Assembly (NCBI GenBank): GCA_051000345.1 | Contig: JBPCOJ010000009.1 | Span: forward strand, 1 to 64,000 | Length of the DNA stretch: 64,000 nucleotides | Reading direction: 5' to 3' | From: JBHENC01 sp051000345 | Lineage (GTDB): Bacteria; Acidobacteriota; Blastocatellia; Pyrinomonadales; Pyrinomonadaceae | In this document: in pieces, positions 61,883-64,000 of the stretch | How the letters are laid out: each line of letters begins with the position of its first letter | How positions within the stretch are numbered: position 1 is the stretch's first letter | The notes under the pieces: generated by a model | Told to the model about the DNA's origin: nothing | The model's database searches: none | Seen by the model: the letters and a program-made list of their open reading frames with translations, nothing else | Program-made: the position numbers and the translations under genes

Positions 61883-64000
61883 AGCGGCGATGTTTTGTCG
61901 CCCGATGGTGGGACATCCATCTATGACGGAAACTTCCATCACGTCGCCGGAACCTACGACGGCAGTTTTGTCAGGCTGTACTTGGACGGCGTTCAGGTAG
62001 GCAATGGCACACCCGCGAGTAGCGCGATACGCTACGACAACAGCTTCCAGAATGGCGACCTGTTCATCGGGAATTTCGACACCGGCACCGGCTTCGATTT
62101 GTCCGCAGTGATTGACGAAGTGGAAATCTTCAGCCGCGCGCTTTCGCAAGCGGAGATTCAATCAATCGTCAACGCCGACAGCGCGGGCAAATGCAAAAAC
62201 GCGGCGGCGTTCCTGACAGTCACGAATACGAACGACAGCGGCACAGGCTCTTTGCGCCAAGCAATTATTGACGCCAATGCAACGCCCGGCACGCAGACCA
62301 TTGCCTTCAACATTCCCGGCACGGGCGTGCAGACAATTACGCTCACCTCTGCTTTGCCGGACATCACTGACCCCGTCATTATCGACGGCACAACACAACC
62401 GGGCTACAACGGCGCGCCGCTCATCGAACTGAAGGGCGCGGGTGCCGACGGACTGCACATCACAGCCGGTAACAGCACTGTACGCGGCCTTATCATCGAC
62501 GGATTTGGCGGCAACGGAATCGTGTTGCAAACGGGCGGCAGTAACACCATTCAAGGTAATTACATCGGTACTAATTCAAGCGGCACTGCTGCTTCCGGCA
62601 ATGGCGGCAGCGGCATCGAGATTTACGATTCGTCCGACAACATTATCGGCGGCACGACTGCGGCAGCACGCAATATTATTTCCGCCAATGGTGGAAACGG
62701 AATCGAGATCGCAACAGGCGCGGTGCAAGGCGTTTCAGACAGAAACATTATTCAAGGCAATTACATCGGCACAGACGCCGCCGCAAGCAACAATGCCGCC
62801 CTCGGCAACGGCGGCGCAGGCGTTTCTATTACCAACGGCAACAATAACACTGTCGGCAACCGTGGTAGCAATCCTGTGGCAGGCGCGGGCAACATCATCG
62901 CCTTTAATGGAACAACAGCTTCAGCTACCGGCGTGCATGTTTTTTCGGGCACGGGCAATGCCATTTTGTCTAATTCCATTTTCTCAAATAGCGGCTTGGG
63001 TATTGATCTGGGCGGCGTCGGCGTCACTGCTAACGACGCGGGCGACGCCGACACGGGCGCAAATAATCTGCAAAACTTCCCCGTGCTCACGTCCGCTTCA
63101 TTTAGCAACAACATCATCACGATTCAAGGCACGCTCAACTCTACGCCGAACACGACCTTCCGCCTCGAGTTCTTCGGCAATCCAACTTGCGGCACTTCGG
63201 GCAACGGCGAGGGACAGTTCGACAGAGGCGCGCAAAACGTTACAACCGACGGGAACGGTAATGCCAGCTTTACCCAGAACGCGACAGTTATCTCCGGCGG
63301 CGGCGTGATCACGGCGACAGCTACCGATCCAAACGGCAACACTTCGGAGTTCTCCGCCTGCCGTCAGGTCACTTCACCGCTGCCGCAGGTCGATCTCGCG
63401 CTGACCAAAAGCGATGCGCCCGATCCTGTGATGGTCGGCAGCGCTTTGACTTATACCTTGAACGTAAACAACGGCCCGTCTCCTTCGGGTACGCCTCAGG
63501 CCGATAACGTTGTGGTCAGCGATTCCTTGCCGTCAGGCGTGAGGTTCGATTCGGCAACGGCATCGCAAGGCACTTGCACGCAGTCAAATGGCACAGTTAC
63601 CTGCGCTCTCGGCACGGTCGGCAGCTTCGGCAGCGCGAGCGTGACCATCAACGTCACGCCGCTTACACTGGGTACAATCACGAACACGGCAACGGTCACA
63701 AGCGACAATACGGATTCCAACACCGCAAACAATACTGCGACGGCGACGACCACCGTTCAAAATCCGAGTATCACCGTCACCAACACGAATGATTCCGGCA
63801 CAGGCTCTTTGCGGCAGTCGATTCTTACATCCAATGCCAGCACAGGGACAGTAGAAACCATCAATTTCAATATTCCTGTTCCGAGCGGAAGCCCTCCTCC
63901 TCCTGCGAACACGCCGCGCACGATTACTCCGTTAAGCGCACTTCCGACGATCACCGATCCCGTCATCATCGACGCGACGACGCAGCCGGGCTATTCAGGC
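61883..64000 (+). CDS. Continuation: LamG end, beta-helix repeat and DUF11 domains (partial, right edge)
   Basis: This frame is open from the TAG to the window end, about 706 codons, with no other stop. It completes LamG (YDGNFHHVAGTYDGSFVRLYLDGVQVG, then VIDEVEIFSRALSQAEI), then has a right-handed beta-helix region with NTIQGNYIGTNSSGTAASGN-type turns, a beta-sandwich segment, a DUF11-like domain (DLALTKSDAPDPVMVGSALTY), and the start of a second copy of the VTNTNDSGTGSLRQ repeat. All of this is typical of large secreted adhesin-like proteins. Without readthrough, no good start codon lies just after the stop; a TTG at 61895 is the nearest. Confidence 0.85.

Noticed and set aside
62442..63308. 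Alternative-frame plus-strand reading frame of 288 codons inside the surface gene
   Set aside because: It is a frame shadow of the Thr/Ala/Gly-rich repeat region; the other frame gives recognisable beta-helix and DUF11 domains.

Overview
The window is 64 kb of densely coding, moderately GC-rich bacterial DNA with genes on both strands and short intergenic gaps. No rRNA, tRNA, phage module, complete IS or CRISPR array was seen. A heptose-LPS operon, lpxD, a UB2H-type class A penicillin-binding protein, a stand-alone NtrY/NtrX pair, a Thermus-like isocitrate dehydrogenase, TPR-TonB and FecR-like secreted proteins and a large LamG/beta-helix/DUF11 surface protein point to a diderm. My best guess is Acidobacteriota, class Blastocatellia. 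That rests on remembered family resemblance, not on a search.

Layout. Bases 1-4.8 kb (minus) form an overlapping LPS inner-core operon: epimerase-like protein, waaF, gmhB, rfaE1, rfaE2 and waaC cut by the window edge. Bases 4.9-9.4 kb hold a small secreted protein, a TrkA-type K+ channel and a bifunctional PBP. Bases 9.4-11.1 kb (minus) carry iscS-iscU. Bases 11.3-16.3 kb carry a glycine-zipper secreted protein, a SAM hydrolase, citrate synthase, a zinc-ribbon membrane protein, a DUF2846 gene broken by a MITE-like insertion, and a CPBP protease. Bases 16.5-20.3 kb are ntrY-ntrX. Bases 20.5-25 kb hold a radical SAM protein, an MGDG-synthase-like glycosyltransferase, an SDR, and an AT-richer HicB-like plus unknown 299-aa pair. 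Bases 25-32.4 kb (minus) hold lpxD, priA, an Uma2 protein, two tandem uracil-DNA glycosylase paralogues and coaBC. Bases 32.6-39.6 kb hold unknown proteins, prenyl synthase plus phytoene/squalene synthase, a DUF4268-type nuclease-like protein, an amino acid permease and a FecR-like protein. Bases 39.8-43.3 kb hold ugd, a sugar epimerase and mtnA. Bases 43.5-49.1 kb hold btuFCD, gatB, an SDR and a stand-alone Clp-N protein. Bases 49.1-52.3 kb (minus) hold purEK and icd. Bases 52.5-60.8 kb hold a TPR-TonB protein, dtd, a cyclophilin lipoprotein, an acidic protein, aconitase, a second ion-channel protein and a secreted protein. Bases 61.4 kb to the end hold a giant surface-protein gene interrupted by one in-frame TAG.

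How the genes fit together. Citrate synthase, aconitase and isocitrate dehydrogenase (three consecutive TCA steps) all lie here but are unlinked. The heptose operon, lpxD, ugd and the epimerases serve the cell envelope. NtrYX would act with sigma-54 RNA polymerase.

Most notable non-gene structure. (1) Six intergenic sites carry degenerate 7-bp-period arrays, each present as a left array and an inverted right array around a short core. (2) A 69-bp terminal-inverted-repeat element with an 8-bp target duplication splits a signal-peptide coding region; removing it on paper restores the reading frame exactly. (3) A lone in-frame amber codon lies inside the LamG domain of the last gene. (4) A glycosylase paralogue has lost all four Fe-S cysteines and the motif-2 histidine.
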